Below, piece after piece: positions 11,951 to 24,130 of a stretch of 64,000 bases of DNA. Positions within the stretch are counted from its first letter, which is position 1. Every line of letters starts with the position of its first letter. The notes beneath the pieces are model-generated. The model saw only the letters and a program-made list of their open reading frames with translations. It searched no databases and was not told the DNA's origin. Origin of the DNA: Bryum argenteum (Eukaryota; Streptophyta; Bryopsida; Bryales; Bryaceae); assembly GCA_037043015.1 (NCBI GenBank), contig CM073323.1, forward strand, positions 124,001 to 188,000. Direction: 5' to 3'. The translations under genes were made by a program, and so were the position numbers.

Positions 11951-14900
11951 CTAAATTTGAAGGTGTAGTACCATTAAAGTCTTGATCACACTCATCACCT
12001 CAAAGTCCGTAAACTTAAGCACACTATTGCTATAACGTAAACGTGGAGTCTCGGACATAATAGGAGATGGAGCTTGAACAAACTCTTGAGCAAGTCGTCG
12101 CTCGGCGTAGGATGCTAGGGTGAATGTTGATGGAGGGCTATTGAAGAGATGAGCGTTGCGAGTCAATCGCCATTTCAGACTTGCGATCCTAAAATTGCAA
12201 AGAATGTCAATACTACCGATTTGAAAGTGCGTAATTTAAAATCAAGAAAGAGAATAGAAGATGGTATTACGCACCAATGAACTTTCGTGGCTTCTTCACA
12301 ACCGGTTCGTCAGAGTCATAGTTTGCGGGAGGGGCTGATTCTCCACTTTCTTCATCACTGGGAGAACCATTCTTGTAATCCGCTAGTACACCGTCAAAGA
12401 TCTCTTCGTCAGGTTCCATAGCGATGAGGTGTCGGTTGGAGCGCGCCCAAGCAATCACAGCTGCGCCTAAAAATCAGAAGCCCGCGTTAGAAATGCGAAA
12501 TGTTTAAACGAATTCTAATGTAGAGTCTACGGAAACATTACCTGTACTTGCGCTCCAGTCGAAGACTATACCCCCCTCGTCCGTGAGACAATCGACAAAA
12601 CATTGAATGAAAGAGGGGTCCTTCTCTCGTGAGCCTCGCCATGACGTACCATCCGGACGATAACGCAGTGTCTCTTTGTCTGCAAAGTTACAGAGGTGGT
12701 CTTCCTCATCAGGTACGATAGCCACACCCCCGTATGCGTGAGCCACTTGCCGAGTTTGGAACTTCGAAAGATACTCTTTACGAACATAAACTTTGATATG
12801 AAAGCAGTGAGTCTGCCAAACACCAGTATAGACACATTAACATAGAAGCATAGAAGGCAATAATAAGAAATTGTGAAATTGGAAACCAGAATCTGCTTCG
12901 TACCTCTTTCGGTTTAGGTACGGTAGAGGCCATAGGGAGGGGGTTATATCCCCACCAGTCTCGAACAAGAGGAAAACTATATGTATGGGACTCAGAATCG
13001 AGAGTACGCTGGATTCTACGACATTTTGGATGTATCAGAAGAATGGCTCCAACGTCCGTCAAATGATACGCGGCAAACACGAAGAGGCTCACAAAGTAGG
13101 TTTTGTCACATCGGTTCCAGGATGGAATTTCTGTTGGAGACACACCCGGTACAGGCAAGTTCTCCGAAGCATCTGCAAAAATGGGATCAATCCCTGGATG
13201 CTTGGGATCATACTCCATCGCAGAAGACGGGTACTTTCGGTCTTTTCCAATCTGAGATACAAGTAAATAATTAGATAGTGGCTAATAGATTAAAAAGTAC
13301 AAAACGTAATTAAGGAAATTATAAATGACAAATGTATGAAATAATACCTTCTTGATGTGCTCGATGATATCGAGGATTTGCGAATCCCATTTTGTAGTCT
13401 TCGACGACTGATGAACCAAATCTCCAATGTTGCCCTTCTCAAGATACATAGGCAGAGTGACTGAAATTTTTGACGACGAGCTGCTACCAATGTGATTGGG
13501 TTTTGGAAGAGGGCGTTTGGCGAATATTGGCTGGCTGAGGCGACGTGGGGAGTGCAGGGAGTTGTGGTCAACTGTGAATGATTGAGGAGGGGACCCAGCA
13601 TTCGTAAGTTCACCTGTAGAAAGTTGAGTCAATCTTGGACCGCGTCGAATTGTATTGTTTGTGGCTCCCGCTGAAGCCTGAGTCTCATCAGCATCTTCAG
13701 GCCCTACAATGTCTCGTGCGAGGGGAGCAGTTTCCTTTGATTTTTGCTCAAGATCTACAACAGGCTCCGCAACAGCATTGCGTCGCTTGTTGTTTGCACG
13801 AGACTTGGGCACTGCAGCTGGTGAAGAAGGAGAAGAGATTGGATCAGGTGCGACTGGTAAAATGGAGAGGTCGTCATCGTCATCGTCGTCAATGTCCATC
13901 GGTGCAGAGTCAGCTGGGTTTGAAGCGAGATTCCGAAGAAGATGCTTCTCCTCCTTGTGCACGTAGTTGTCATCGCACTCAAGGAACCATCCACCGGTAG
14001 TCAATTGGGAGTTGGTAAACCGCTCTTGTTGGGCTGAGGAGAAAAAGCTGCGGGGATCATTCGTGACTGAAATGTCCTCGAACTCCATTGGAATGGAGAA
14101 CGAAGCTAATGCTCCCTTGGCAACGAGCTCTTGTTTTAAGTACCTACAAAAAATAAACAAATTAGATTGTGAAAATTGAACAAGTTGTACCAATTTTATT
14201 AATATTGAATAAAAAATTAGAGGCATACCGGAATAAAAGCCGCTTTATTGTAACTTTGCCCCTGGTAATCTTTTGAATATCTGAGCCTTTGATGAACTTT
14301 GGGCTTGTATTAGGACGAGGATAGTTGTTGAAAGCCTTGTACCATAAGAGCAACCTCCACTTCTCCACATACGCTGATGGCTTTACAACAACGCTAGACC
14401 ACTCAATGTTGAGGTTTTCGTGGTCAACCAATTTCTGCAATTCACTTTCAAGTGATTGCTCTAGCTGGAAAAAACAAAAACATGTTAGACATTTAAATAT
14501 GAGAAAACTGAAATTGAGAAACTCGTAACGGAATAGTAAGTTACATGGGCCCAAAGAGAAGCGCGATGTAGGAATGCAATCAAAGTTCTATCTTTCATTG
14601 GGCGTTCTTCCGGGAAGCGAAAAGATCGTCAAACTTCGTTTGATGCGTTCCACCATTGAAGCCACTTTCGCTTGAATTCGAAGTGAACATTGGTAGTGGC
14701 TACCATTTGTAAGCGATCGATTGTCATATCGGGTTTCAAGTTCTTGCTGTAATGAGAATAAATCTGGACATGAAAGTCATAAGTAAGAATCGAGTTATAA
14801 AACATTATTACAAATAGAGTCATATGAAACCTGAAAGGGGTGCATTCTTTACCTCCTTCGCAAATACTTTCCCGAGTTTGTTGTTGGCCACAGCGACCAT

Positions 14901-14972
14901 CTTGTCGAAGTTTTTGCCACGAATGGCCTTTATTTTTGCTTTGATCGCATTATCCATGGCACTCCATACTCC
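11951..14972 (-). pseudogene. Beta-class DNA methyltransferase-like gene, copy 1 (broken)
   Basis: Exons on the minus strand: 14972-14853, 14763-14545, 14464-14229, 14143-13348, 13251-12904, 12812-12542, 12466-12275 and a last exon ending at 11,951. Lengths 219, 236 and 348 are identical to the matching exons of the copy at 44 kb, as are the splice phases. The fifth exon has HPGIDPIFADASENL, at the place of the D-P-P-Y catalytic motif IV, followed by LTDVGAILLIHP. Exons 6-7 join to give VFDWSASTG then AAVIA and NRHLIAMEPDEEIF, matching motif I (SAM binding). Motif IV before motif I is the beta-class order (N6/N4 amino-methyltransferases). The fourth exon encodes a long acidic/Ser linker. An in-frame TGA at 14,629-14,631, a doubtful last acceptor and the CACTA insertion at its 5' edge mean it is probably inactive. 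ParB-like exons are missing. Confidence 0.66.
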
Positions 14973-17584
14973 CACTAGAGGAAAACAGGGTCCTCGGACA
15001 CTGTTTTTAACGTTGTTTTTAACGCGGTTTAACGTGGTTTAACGCGGACAAAAAAAGTGACGCAAATAAATCAAAAATGTCACGGACGTCTTTTGAGTTT
15101 AACGTGTAGTGTTAAAAAATGTTAACGGGGACAAATGATTTATGACGCAGTGTTAAAATGACATTTTTCCACTTGGGTAAGTTACCGAGGGTCAGTAACT
15201 TGGAAAGTAAATTACTTTCCACGTCAGCTTTTCCCGCGTTTGTACATGCCACGTGGGACAAGTTTTCATCCTTGTGATAGATGAAATCTGATCTGATGTG
15301 GCGTCGGAAATCTGACGTGGCATTTAAATTTCGGTGGCTGAGATCGTGACACGTGGCCACATCCTAGAATGTGAAAGAAGTTCGGAGTTTGTGTCAAAAG
15401 AAACAGGAGATAGTGTCCACATTGACGTTGAGGAACACTTGTGTCCTTTGTTTTAACGCGATTTCCAAAACATACTTAGACGTTGTTTAATATCGTTAAA
15501 CACAAATGTCGTTTGTTTTAACGCGTTTTGGATGTGTCTTTAGACGTAGGGTGACATTCACGTTATCAAGTTATGTGTGAAAAGAAACAGGGCATCGTGT
15601 CAAAGTTGACGCACTTAAACACGAATGTCACGTGTTTTAGCGTGTTTCAAGTAAAGAGACAAGATGAAGGATGACGTTCGCCACGCCATCCATTCAACGC
15701 AATTCGATGGCAGACGTGTGTCAAAAGAAACACAACATGACACATTATGACGGAAATGAAAACGTTAAAAGTGACGTTACATGACACATTCGATAACGTA
15801 AATGCAACGTCAAACATAACACACTCTGACAGAAACATACACGAAATAGAGTGCAACATAAACCTGGTCAGTGCTTTCGCTGTATTAGATGGAAAATTAG
15901 CCACTGGTACAAAGTTGCAAGTATTGAGTAGCATAAAGCATAAAGGCTACATATATGTGCTGTGTGCTAGGGTACTCCTTGCGTTACACTACGTCAAAAG
16001 TGACGCGCTAGCGTTAATCTTGCGTCAATAGTGACGCATTCAAGCACTCTATATGATGACGTCTCTAAAAACAGTGTTTAACACAACCTATGTCACTTTT
16101 GACGGGCGCGTCACTTTTCATGCAGAAACCCTAGCCGCCGTAGAGTGACTTTCTGGGTTTCCTCATGCTCGATTTTTCTTGATCTGCACAACACACATTA
16201 CCACGGACACGCTGAGTTTAATAAGGCACATCATGCAATCAAACTGTGATGGAGATCATCATAATGCAACTCTTGAACAACCTAATAATTGCAAAAAAAG
16301 AAGACAAACTTGTAAAACTCCAACACCTCTACAACTCATACTTTAACAATCTAACATGCTACTTTCTAAAACTGTAGAGCTCTAACACAGAATGTGAAGA
16401 AGAGAAATTGCAAAGAAAGAAGAAAAACTTGTAAAACTCCAACACCTCTACAACTCATACTTTAACAATCTAATATGTTAATCTCTAAAACTGTAGAACT
16501 CTAACACAAAATGTGTAGAAATGAAAGCAAGAGTGACATTCTAGCTTATATCTTCCCTAAAAGTACCATGACCTAACTATGGCGGCTAACCCTAGCCGCC
16601 TCTCATCCACCCCGATGAAAGTCATCCTCCGAACGGACTAAAGTGCGTTATTCTAGACGTCATAGTAGACGTCTTTTTCACATGCTTGTGTTGATGTGAT
16701 CATGTCACTAGTGACACGTTCACGTTATACAAGTAACACGACGTCAGTAATGACTCGCTAGCGTTAACCATGCGTCAATTGAAACGCATCCATGATGACA
16801 TCTTTAGGATCAGTGTTTAACATATCGTATGTCTTTTTTAGACACGTACGTCAATTTTGACACATGTCAAACCCTAGCCGCCGTAGGTCAAACCCTAACC
16901 CTAAAGCACAATTAAAAATAATATGTGTTACTTTTGACATTCACGTCAACATTGACACTCTCTAGGATCATTGACCAAGTCAAACCCGAACTGCCACGTC
17001 ACCCTATCATAAATGCACTTGACACGTCGGCTATGTCATTACGTTTTCTTAAACACATGTTGACACACCGCGTCAAAATATAAACGGCAACGCCACTATT
17101 GACATCCACGCTCGGACAAACACCAACTTGTCCTAGTCACCCCTATCCTCCACATAAGCCTTCCACATCAATGAAGGCATTCCACGTAGGATTTATGAAT
17201 ATGTCAAAAGTAACACATCAACGCCGCCCATGTCACTTTAAACGTTATCAATGTTAAAAGAAACGTCTTGGACGTGGATCATGAATATATTTAATCATTT
17301 AAAAATTACTAGAAGGTAAAAATGAAGTGCTAAAGTTACCCCGGCGTACATGTCAACGTTGACGTGGCTCGCTTCGTTTTAACGCGTTCCGTTCCTCCAA
17401 AATCCATTAGTGTCACTATGACACTCGCTGTTAAACCAACGTCAATAGTGACGGAAGTATGTTAAACCGATTAACATGCAGAAAGTCACTTTGGTCAAGT
17501 TACCCACACTAATTTCGACTAGTCTGGGTAAACGTCACTTTTGACGCGAAATAACGCGGGACAAATCACTGTTTTCCTCTAGTG
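14973..17584. mobile_element. Non-autonomous CACTA (EnSpm-type) element
   Basis: Both ends carry the 16-bp inverted repeat CACTAGAGGAAAACAG (14,973 inward; its reverse complement ends at 17,584). The flanking trinucleotides are TCC and TTC, so a 3-bp duplication is only two-thirds matched. The 2.6-kb interior holds no transposase. It is filled with dozens of words such as GTCAAAAGTGACG, GTCACTTTTGACG and TTAACGCG on both strands, as in the subterminal transposase-binding repeats of CACTA elements, though here they fill most of the element. A direct duplication of about 119 bp lies at 16,288-16,515. The element splits the first methyltransferase exon. Confidence 0.8.
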
Positions 17585-17817
17585 TTCAATGTTTCTCAAG
17601 TTCGATTTTGCTCGGCAGGTCAACTGAACATGACCATGTCGAAGACGGGTTGTGTGCAAAATTGCAGCGCATGAGGAAGTTTGGTAGTCTGGAAGATAGG
17701 GTACTTTACTTTGAAAAAAAAATGTTATAAAATAGTCAAAATTGTCCCGTCACCGCTCTACGCTCGCCGCTCACCGCTCTACGCTCTACGCTCTACGCTC
17801 ACGCCTCTACGTTCCCC

Positions 17818-18025
17818 GAAGCAAAAGGCGGTTCAGAAATTCCGCTATCCTATCCTGCCCACTAAGCTTTAGGATGTCCCCGGGCAGGCAGGTCCCTGGC
17901 TAAGCTAACCCTACCCGGTTATTACCCGGATAGCCGGTTATCAGGGCGTTATTTATTCTATTTAACTACTACTAAGTACTATCCGGACCAAATTGGGGCA
18001 AAAAACGAAAAAATGAGGTTTGACA
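17818..18025 (-). repeat. LTR-start fragment related to the solo LTR
   Basis: Read on the minus strand, this begins TGTCAAACCTCA at 18,025, like TGTCAAACTCC at 10,596. It continues into a Pu/Py-rich stretch with GGATAACC/CCGGGTA words also seen in the solo LTR. It is cut at 17,817 by the outer tip of the methyltransferase element, suggesting that element inserted into or beside an older LTR. Confidence 0.4.
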
Positions 18026-18357
18026 TTATACATAATATAATAATGTCATTCCAGACTTCAAATATACATCCTCTCTGATGTGCTTCGTCGTCATTTCAAA
18101 AACTCTTCATGTACTTCTGATCGCATACAGTATTATAGAATTGTATATTGTACACTCCCAAAGAATTTTACATACACAGAAGTATAGTACTTATAAGTAT
18201 CACGTACTCTCTACTTAGTAACTCTAATCAGATCTGTCATGATTTATAATTATCAGCACAAATCAAACATATATTAAGAAGAACGTTAGATTCTCTTTAC
18301 TAATGCAATACTTAATCGAAATGTACATTGCCGTACCGTGCAAACATAATCGCATAT

Positions 18358-18783
18358 CTAATCTATGAGAGTGAATGCTAAAATGTGCCCTGACTCCTTC
18401 ATGACACTTAAGAAAAACGTCATGTCATTTACCTCCTCCTGTGCAACCTCATCACCACTTCTTCCGCGCTCCTGCTCATCAATAAATCTCATGAAATCGT
18501 TCACATCTTTAGCTGTATCTTTCCCAACAATCACGGGCACGGTGTCTAAATTGATCGACCGCATTTTGAGATTCCGCCTGCACTGCGGCCCGACTTCATC
18601 ATCGTCCAAGTTAAAATCAGCAAGTTCCCCCTCATCTCTACTGGACCTAGGCGCACCCACCTTTCGCAATGCGCTCCGTTTGCGCGCTTTCGTGTTACTA
18701 AAACAGGTACCCCCTCTCTTCTTCTTCTTCTTTGGCACACTCTCATTGGATCTCCCAGACCCCATGCTCACCGCGTCCATCAC
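18358..18783 (-). CDS. Small basic nuclear-type protein, transposon partner (copy 3)
   Basis: An intact 141-codon frame. The N-terminus has PKKKKKRGGTCFSNTKARKR, a strong bipartite nuclear localisation pattern. Then comes a Ser/Asp-rich stretch and the core CRRNLKMRSINLDTVPVIV, then a helical acidic C-terminus. The same plan occurs in the minus-strand gene at 50.7-51.5 kb (RRGGIKFSGS, FRKNVKMRLLNLDAI) and, more decayed, at 24.1-24.5 kb. In those two cases it lies divergent to a SWIM-type transposase. Here the divergent transposase is missing: the sequence runs through the conserved promoter motif at 19,033 and is cut at 19,288. I recognise no known domain; a DNA-binding or transposase-accessory role is inferred from context only. 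Confidence 0.55.
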   Translation of the reverse strand: MMDAVSMGSGRSNESVPKKKKKRGGTCFSNTKARKRSALRKVGAPRSSRDEGELADFNLDDDEVGPQCRRNLKMRSINLDTVPVIVGKDTAKDVNDFMRFIDEQERGRSGDEVAQEEVNDMTFFLSVMKESGHILAFTLID

Positions 18784-19032
18784 GTCAAAATTCTATTGAA
18801 ATGAACAAGGAACAGAACGTCTCAATACCTTACCAACACCATCTAAACAAACAATGGAAAGGTCCATATCGACGTCCTACTCCTATTTATACAAAATTTA
18901 CAAGCCGCCCACTAACGTAATTTTCGCAGTTGATCATTAATGATTGCAACAACTATGACGGCTCATGGGCTGCCAAATGTGACAGTCTCTGACATGAGAT
19001 GCTAATCTATTTTTCGAATTTAGATTCAAATG

Positions 19033-19055
19033 CTCTGACAATGACGGCCGCCGTC
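19033..19055. promoter_or_regulatory. Conserved divergent-promoter motif, copy 3
   Basis: CTCTGACAATGACGGCCGCC followed by GTC. The same motif sits between the small-protein gene and the transposase at 51,836-51,858 (ATG replaced by GTG) and, inverted, at 23,769-23,788. Its core CGGCCG/GGCGGCCGCC is palindromic. Conservation in three otherwise diverged intergenic regions suggests a regulatory or protein-binding site. Confidence 0.5.
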
Positions 19056-19288
19056 GCTTTTCCAAATCTGAGACTACCAACACTTGCGCATTCATGACAC
19101 TAATTACAATTGCCTAATAGTATTCAACATTACTCTCCAACATTGTAATTGTCAAATTTATCCAATCTACTGTACTTATTTAATTCTTTACAACTTCCGG
19201 CAACCAATTTCTTCTTAAAAACTGCATCATACCTAGTTCGTATTCTTTTCTCACATCCACTGTTGATGCTCGTCGGATCTCTCGCGCA

Positions 19289-19500
19289 GGACGTTACTGT
19301 GGCGTGAGCGTTGAGCGGTGAGCGCTGAATTTCAAATTTTTTAGCAAGGAAAAGTTATTAATAGTAAAAAAATTACTAAAAATATTTTTTAAATTTAAAA
19401 AACGAATATTTTCAAGAATATTTGCAAGATTCTCACCTATTACCGTGGATCTGAGTACCTATAACCGTGGAATTTATAGGCATATACTTTGGATCTTTTG
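19289..19500. repeat. Type B terminal inverted repeat of the composite element
   Basis: Reverse-complemented, this region shares with 56,180-56,359 the phrase CCACGGTAATA, an AT-rich middle with AATATTC words, the GCTCACCGCTC array, and the tip CTCACGCC(C)A(A)GTAACGTCC. The transposase stop codon lies about 230 bp inside. Confidence 0.65.
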
Positions 19501-19604
19501 TGGTGAAGACACGTTGTTCACAACAAATTGAACCGAGTTTGATCACTTGGACAATTCATCATATATCCAAAATTAGTGACGACTGTGACACGGAAAACAT
19601 GGTA

Positions 19605-19633
19605 TTCATATATATATATATATATATATATAT
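19605..19633. repeat. (TA)n microsatellite
   Basis: A run of about 14 TA units, in the 3' flank of transposase copy 1 between the type B end and the stop codon. Confidence 0.9.
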
Positions 19634-19729
19634 TAATGTTTAGATATATCGTGTTACATAATGTTTAGAGGTCTAGCCAATACGAAAAACTATAGAGAGT
19701 AAACTAGTAGATAAAGTGACTGGGGTGAA

Positions 19730-22700
19730 CTAAGAAGTAACGTGGTCTAGTACCCCCCTCTCGAGAATTGTCTTGACCTCGTTGAAACTAAGGGTAGCCG
19801 CATGCGTGAAGAGATCCATTTCGACATCTAGTTTGCAGACTGACTCTAGACTAAAGTAGAGATGCTTGCAGTTTTTATACGGGTTCCCACGTCTACCTAA
19901 CTTAGCCATTGTCTCTTTGAATGCTGGGCAATTGCATTTTGGAACGAGCTGATCGAGACTTGATAGATCGACTTGGTCGGAGGCGGTTTAGACTGCAACA
20001 TAACCATACACCCAAAACCGGGTTCGGGGATCATAGTCACCTTCAAAATGGTTGCCTTCATCGCCTTAGCAGAGTATATGTTCTTCATTTGCTTCGACGA
20101 GGCTGTCGGACATGAGCGACGGATGGTCTTGGAGTTTCGCGTCTTCGGAAAAACATCTGCGTTATCCGGTACAGGAACATTGGACAAATCACGAGGTGGA
20201 GCACCATTCGTAAACGTTTGGTTTACAGGGACACGCTCCTTTTGAGGAAGTTGAAATCCGGCATTTTTCAATGCATCAATTTCACCACGCGTGAGATTGG
20301 TCCCGATTTTCACAGGCCAAACCAAAGGGATAGGCGGTCGTTCATCCGTCTCGCTGAAGGGCTCAATCCACCTACGACGAAATCCCTTCACGCACCTCTC
20401 AATATCATCTGCACAGAAGAAGAACTCTTGTACCACCTTGCGGGGAGCTTTCTGAAGGTGGTTCCAAACTCCGGTGTAAGTTGGAGCTGGGGTGCTCCTC
20501 CCGTTTAGGACTATCCGGGCGGTACATTTCTTCCTAGTTACAGCCATCTGTGCCCAACATGCTTTAGCGGAAAGCTTTCCGACACGGGCAATATGCCATA
20601 GCTTCTCGTTCACTCGAGTCTCTTGCACGGCACTGACGCCACAAATATCAGACCCAGCGGAGCTCAAAGGTTGAGCAGGACTTTCCTCCACTTCATGTTC
20701 TTCACGAATTGTGCTCAAAGTATGAGCTCGTGCTCGAGTGACTCTAATTCCTACCTTAGGTCGGGAGAAGTTCACAGTGTCCGGTCTATGAGTTTCTTCT
20801 TCAGCGCCAATGGGAACATCTGCCTTTCGTTTCATGGAACCGAAAACCTCAGCTCCCTCGTGATGTGCATCACGAGTGCAGAACTCTTCGGCTCCAGGCA
20901 TCTCAAGGACTGCCTTGTTGAGGGAGGAAGGATCTCCAGTGCGGTGCGCACGTCGTTGGGCTGTTCAAAGTCGAAGTTCCTCCCTCGACGGTCCAGAACC
21001 ACCCGCTCCGCCTTTGAGGTACTGGTAATAAGCCACCACTTGCAAGAAGGCTCGAATGTAATCGTCCACGGCTGCAACGTATAGGTCTCCACCTTTTTTG
21101 CCCGAAGCTTGAAGCCATTTGTTGTGTACTGACTTGGCAAGATTGCAAGATGGCATCTCCGCTAACTCCTCTTGAGTGTATTGTTTTTCCTACGTTCAAG
21201 AACATCAAGTTTTGGTCACAGAGGATGAGAAAAGTCACAAGACATTTGGAAGGTAGGGGGCTCCCTCGTACACGAGGGAGCCTCCTAAATATAGATTTTT
21301 AAAAAAAAAATTAAAAAAATTGAGTAAAAAAATTTACTTTTTACCGGAGTAGTAAAAGGCATAACTCATAGAATCACGTAAGGTTGAACTTACTAGCTCC
21401 ATAAACCCCCCCCCATTGGCGATATCGAAAATGCCAGAATGCGAGCCAAAACCCCAAATGTCTCACTCCATCCTCGGAAGCAGCGCGTGAAGACGTCCAC
21501 CATGCTTTTATTCCCAAATAGCGTGTCTCAGCCTCTTCCATGGACGAGGCATTTTTATATTGAAAACACAAATGCTTGTCTTGGTCTTGTAGTTCATGGC
21601 GAATGTACTGCTTGGTGTGTTTCTCAAGCGACTGAGACCAATGGAAGAAGCACGTTCTCTCTTGTCCTTCCATGGGCACGGTAGGGTTGCCAGAACCGTA
21701 TATGATCCGGACCGCATTCCAATCGGCTTGTGCACTATCAGCCATGAAACCTTGAAACTGAGGCTCATGGACCCCATTTCTTGACATCACATGGTTCAGA
21801 TTCTTCCAAAAAACAATCTGAGCTTCTCTATCCTCGGACATAAAATCACAACAAGCAATTGTAAGTACTCGTTGGTAACTGGAGTCGTACACGTGGCACG
21901 CCATGGTCGTCCAGTGGATAACACGTTTGACGTGATCAAACATCATCCAAGCATGCTCTAGATCACTACCAGGTTGCATCCGCCGGACCAGGTCCACTCC
22001 ACTAGCAGGGCCAACTTCTGACATCTTGAAAATGAAGACTTTGTCCAAGTCATCTCCTTGCCCTGGAAACATGTTACGCTGAACAAAGGCCCAATTACTG
22101 AGCCCTCTGAGTTTGGTAATACTGTCCATGACTCCATAGCGCCTTAGATACCTGAACGTATAGACACGGTTTCTAATACTTGGAGAGTTTAGGTCTTTAC
22201 AACTATCGAACACAGGCTCTAGTTGTTTCAAAGATAGGTGGGTATGAGGCTCGTCCTCTTGACGTAAAAGGTAGTTTCCTAGAAGGTCTCTGCTGGCCTC
22301 CATAACAATCTTAGAAACAGGAGCCTGTGGATTGCGTTCGACATGTTCTTCAATCAACTCGTCAATCTTCCTCCGTGTACCTCTGTAGTCCCCAACCTTG
22401 ACAGGGTGGTCGTGATTGCCAATATGAACGCACGCACGCTCTTGGTTTTCATCACCAAAAATATAATAGATCTTAGCTTTACAAGCGGCAACGCAAATAG
22501 GAGGTTCCTTACAAATCCTGCAGACGATCGTGGATGCGGAAGGAGGTGGTCCACCAACTCCGAATGGGTCTTTAGAGGATCCATCGAACTCAACTTCGTT
22601 CACCTCTGCTGCACGCTCAGGTCTCTGCAAGAATGGACAATTCTGTTTGCGACACTGGACATGACCAACACAATTAGAAGATCTAAAAGTCAAGTTCATG

Positions 22701-23514
22701 GTGTTGGAGATGTTAGTGGTCATGGTTTTAGTCCATGAGTGTCCGTCGTAACGTTTATCCATTCCATCCATGGATTTTGCATTTTTGTTAGCAGCAGATA
22801 GAAGAACGGGTGGAAGAATAAAGAGAATGTCACCATTGAAAGATGGTGGTAAACTAACTACACGGACTGTCTGGATGTTAGCATAATCTAGTTTCTTCAG
22901 CATCGTCTTGCTACTGGGCATACTACCTAACTTGAGGAGGCAGGTGAGAATGTTTTTGGGTTTTGACGTTTGTGAGGAATGTTCTTGAGGGATAGGGGTA
23001 GACAAGTGAGATGTAGTAGACGGGGATTGAAGCGGAAGAGGAGAACAATTACTTGGAACCGAAGTGTTGCGCTCGTCATCAGATGACTCAGTAAGGTCTA
23101 TGCTAACACGTTCACATGGTTCGACCTTTATACGACGTAGAACGGGAGTGATCGTTGATAGAGTAGAGGAACTACGGGGTCGATGGGGCGATTGAAGCGA
23201 CCATTATAGATTCTCGACAATCCGTATAGGCGGTACTTGCCGGTATTAAGATCCCAAATGGCATGCTTCTCATTCACAAGCACTGGACTAGGTTCAACAA
23301 CCATGGAATACATGACGTTTAAGGTGATAGGGTCTACAACGTCCTTCTCTAACCACAAAGACGACGAATTGAACCCAAATCTAATTGATAACACTTGAGC
23401 AGTTACGCGAGCTACTCCTTGGGGGCCTGATGGTATGCATAGAGGAACTGGAGCACCGGGAGAGAGAATTTCGACAACGTTCGGACTAGTAAGCTCTGAA
23501 GACGAGGATGCCAT
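19730..23514 (-). pseudogene. MULE-like SWIM-finger transposase, copy 1
   Basis: Start at 23,514 (MASSSSELTSPNVVEILSP). The first exon runs to about 21,394 and the second from 21,189 to a stop at 19,730. Exon 1 contains the zinc-binding segment FRSSNCVGHVQCRKQNCPF, CRICKEPP and CVHIGNHDHP (GCM/FLYWCH-like). The catalytic region has MMFDHVKRV, ACHVYD, the second acidic site FMADSAQADWNAVRI and the CxxH pair in RTCFFHWSQSLEKH. Exon 2 ends in a SWIM finger, CNCP...NCKHLYF. Breaks: a frameshift near 23,180, a G-run shift near 21,412, a shift near 20,960 and one just before the SWIM cysteines (about 19,945). The central 543-codon frame is intact. It likely cut and joined DNA at the GTGAGCG-type ends. 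The MULE assignment rests on D, D, CxxH and SWIM order; I did not place the catalytic Glu. Confidence 0.7.
21255..21286. repeat. Near-perfect palindrome in the transposase intron
   Basis: Arms GGGGGCTCCCTCGT and ACGAGGGAGCCTCC around a central AC, with one mismatch. It lies in the intron between the two transposase exons. The intron of copy 2 has a related hairpin (TTTCGT-CA-ACGAAA near 54,452), and the same CTCGT...ACGAG core forms the array at 26.6-28.7 kb. Confidence 0.75.
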
Positions 23515-23768
23515 GATGATAGAACGAGGTACGACAATAGTAGAAAGGAGAATGGAAGTCTTTCTGCAGAGTATATGTATTTTGAATAGTTATTACCTCT
23601 AACCCTAGATTAGTATGAATAAAACCAGTTGTATACTCCACGTATAAAGGCTGACAGAGTAGGTTTAAAAGTTTGCTACATGACTAAAAGTAAGTCACAT
23701 TGACTTAGAATTATCCTTATTTGGTTTTTTGCAGATCACACAATGGTGTTATGTAAACGTGTAAAGTT

Positions 23769-23788
23769 GCGGCGGCCGTCATTGTCAG
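23769..23788. promoter_or_regulatory. Conserved divergent-promoter motif, copy 1
   Basis: GCGGCGGCCGTCATTGTCAG, the inverted form of the motif at 19,033 and 51,836. It lies about 255 bp upstream of the transposase start (minus) and about 340 bp upstream of the decayed small-protein gene (plus). Confidence 0.5.
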
Positions 23789-24130
23789 GAAGACGCGTAG
23801 ATATTCTTAGCGCTTTAAGCGTAAGATAGAATTTAGAATCCTATGTTAAGCCAGTAACACAGAGGATGTCAGATGTTCAAGATTGGAATGACGGGTGGTA
23901 AAAGACAACGAGATGCGGGTCGTAGATCTATTTTATTATATTTTGAAATTGAATATGAGTTCCGGGGACAATGTATATAGTAAGAGGGGAGCAAGGATTC
24001 AAAATCATTTTACCTTGAGAGCTGAAGTAGTGGGCATCTAGAGCTGTATTCTTGTTTTCTTGTGTGGTGTTCTGAGTTCTAGAGACTACATGAAGGACAT
24101 AGTTGAAATACCAGAGAGTAGTGCAGACAT

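Larger units (their letters stand above)
10904..17817 (-). mobile_element. TIR element, internally deleted: methyltransferase half only
   Basis: The left tip is GGGGAATGCACGGG followed by repeats of GTGAGCGG (10,904-10,950). The right tip is the mirrored array GCTCTACGCTCACGCC ending CGTTCCCC at 17,817. The left end matches the end at 47,718 (type A: GGGGAATGCAC plus the GCTCACC array). The right end is closer to the transposase-side ends at 19,289 and 56,359 (type B: GCTCTACGCTCACGCC). The only gene is the methyltransferase-like one, reading toward the A end. Transposase, small protein and ParB-like exons are absent, so this looks like an internal-deletion derivative. A CACTA element at 14,973-17,584 is nested inside. 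I could not see a clean target duplication. Confidence 0.6.

Noticed and set aside
10895..17826. Target-site duplication of the methyltransferase-carrying element
   Set aside because: The flanking nonamers TTTCACAAA and GAAGCAAAA do not match well enough to claim a duplication.
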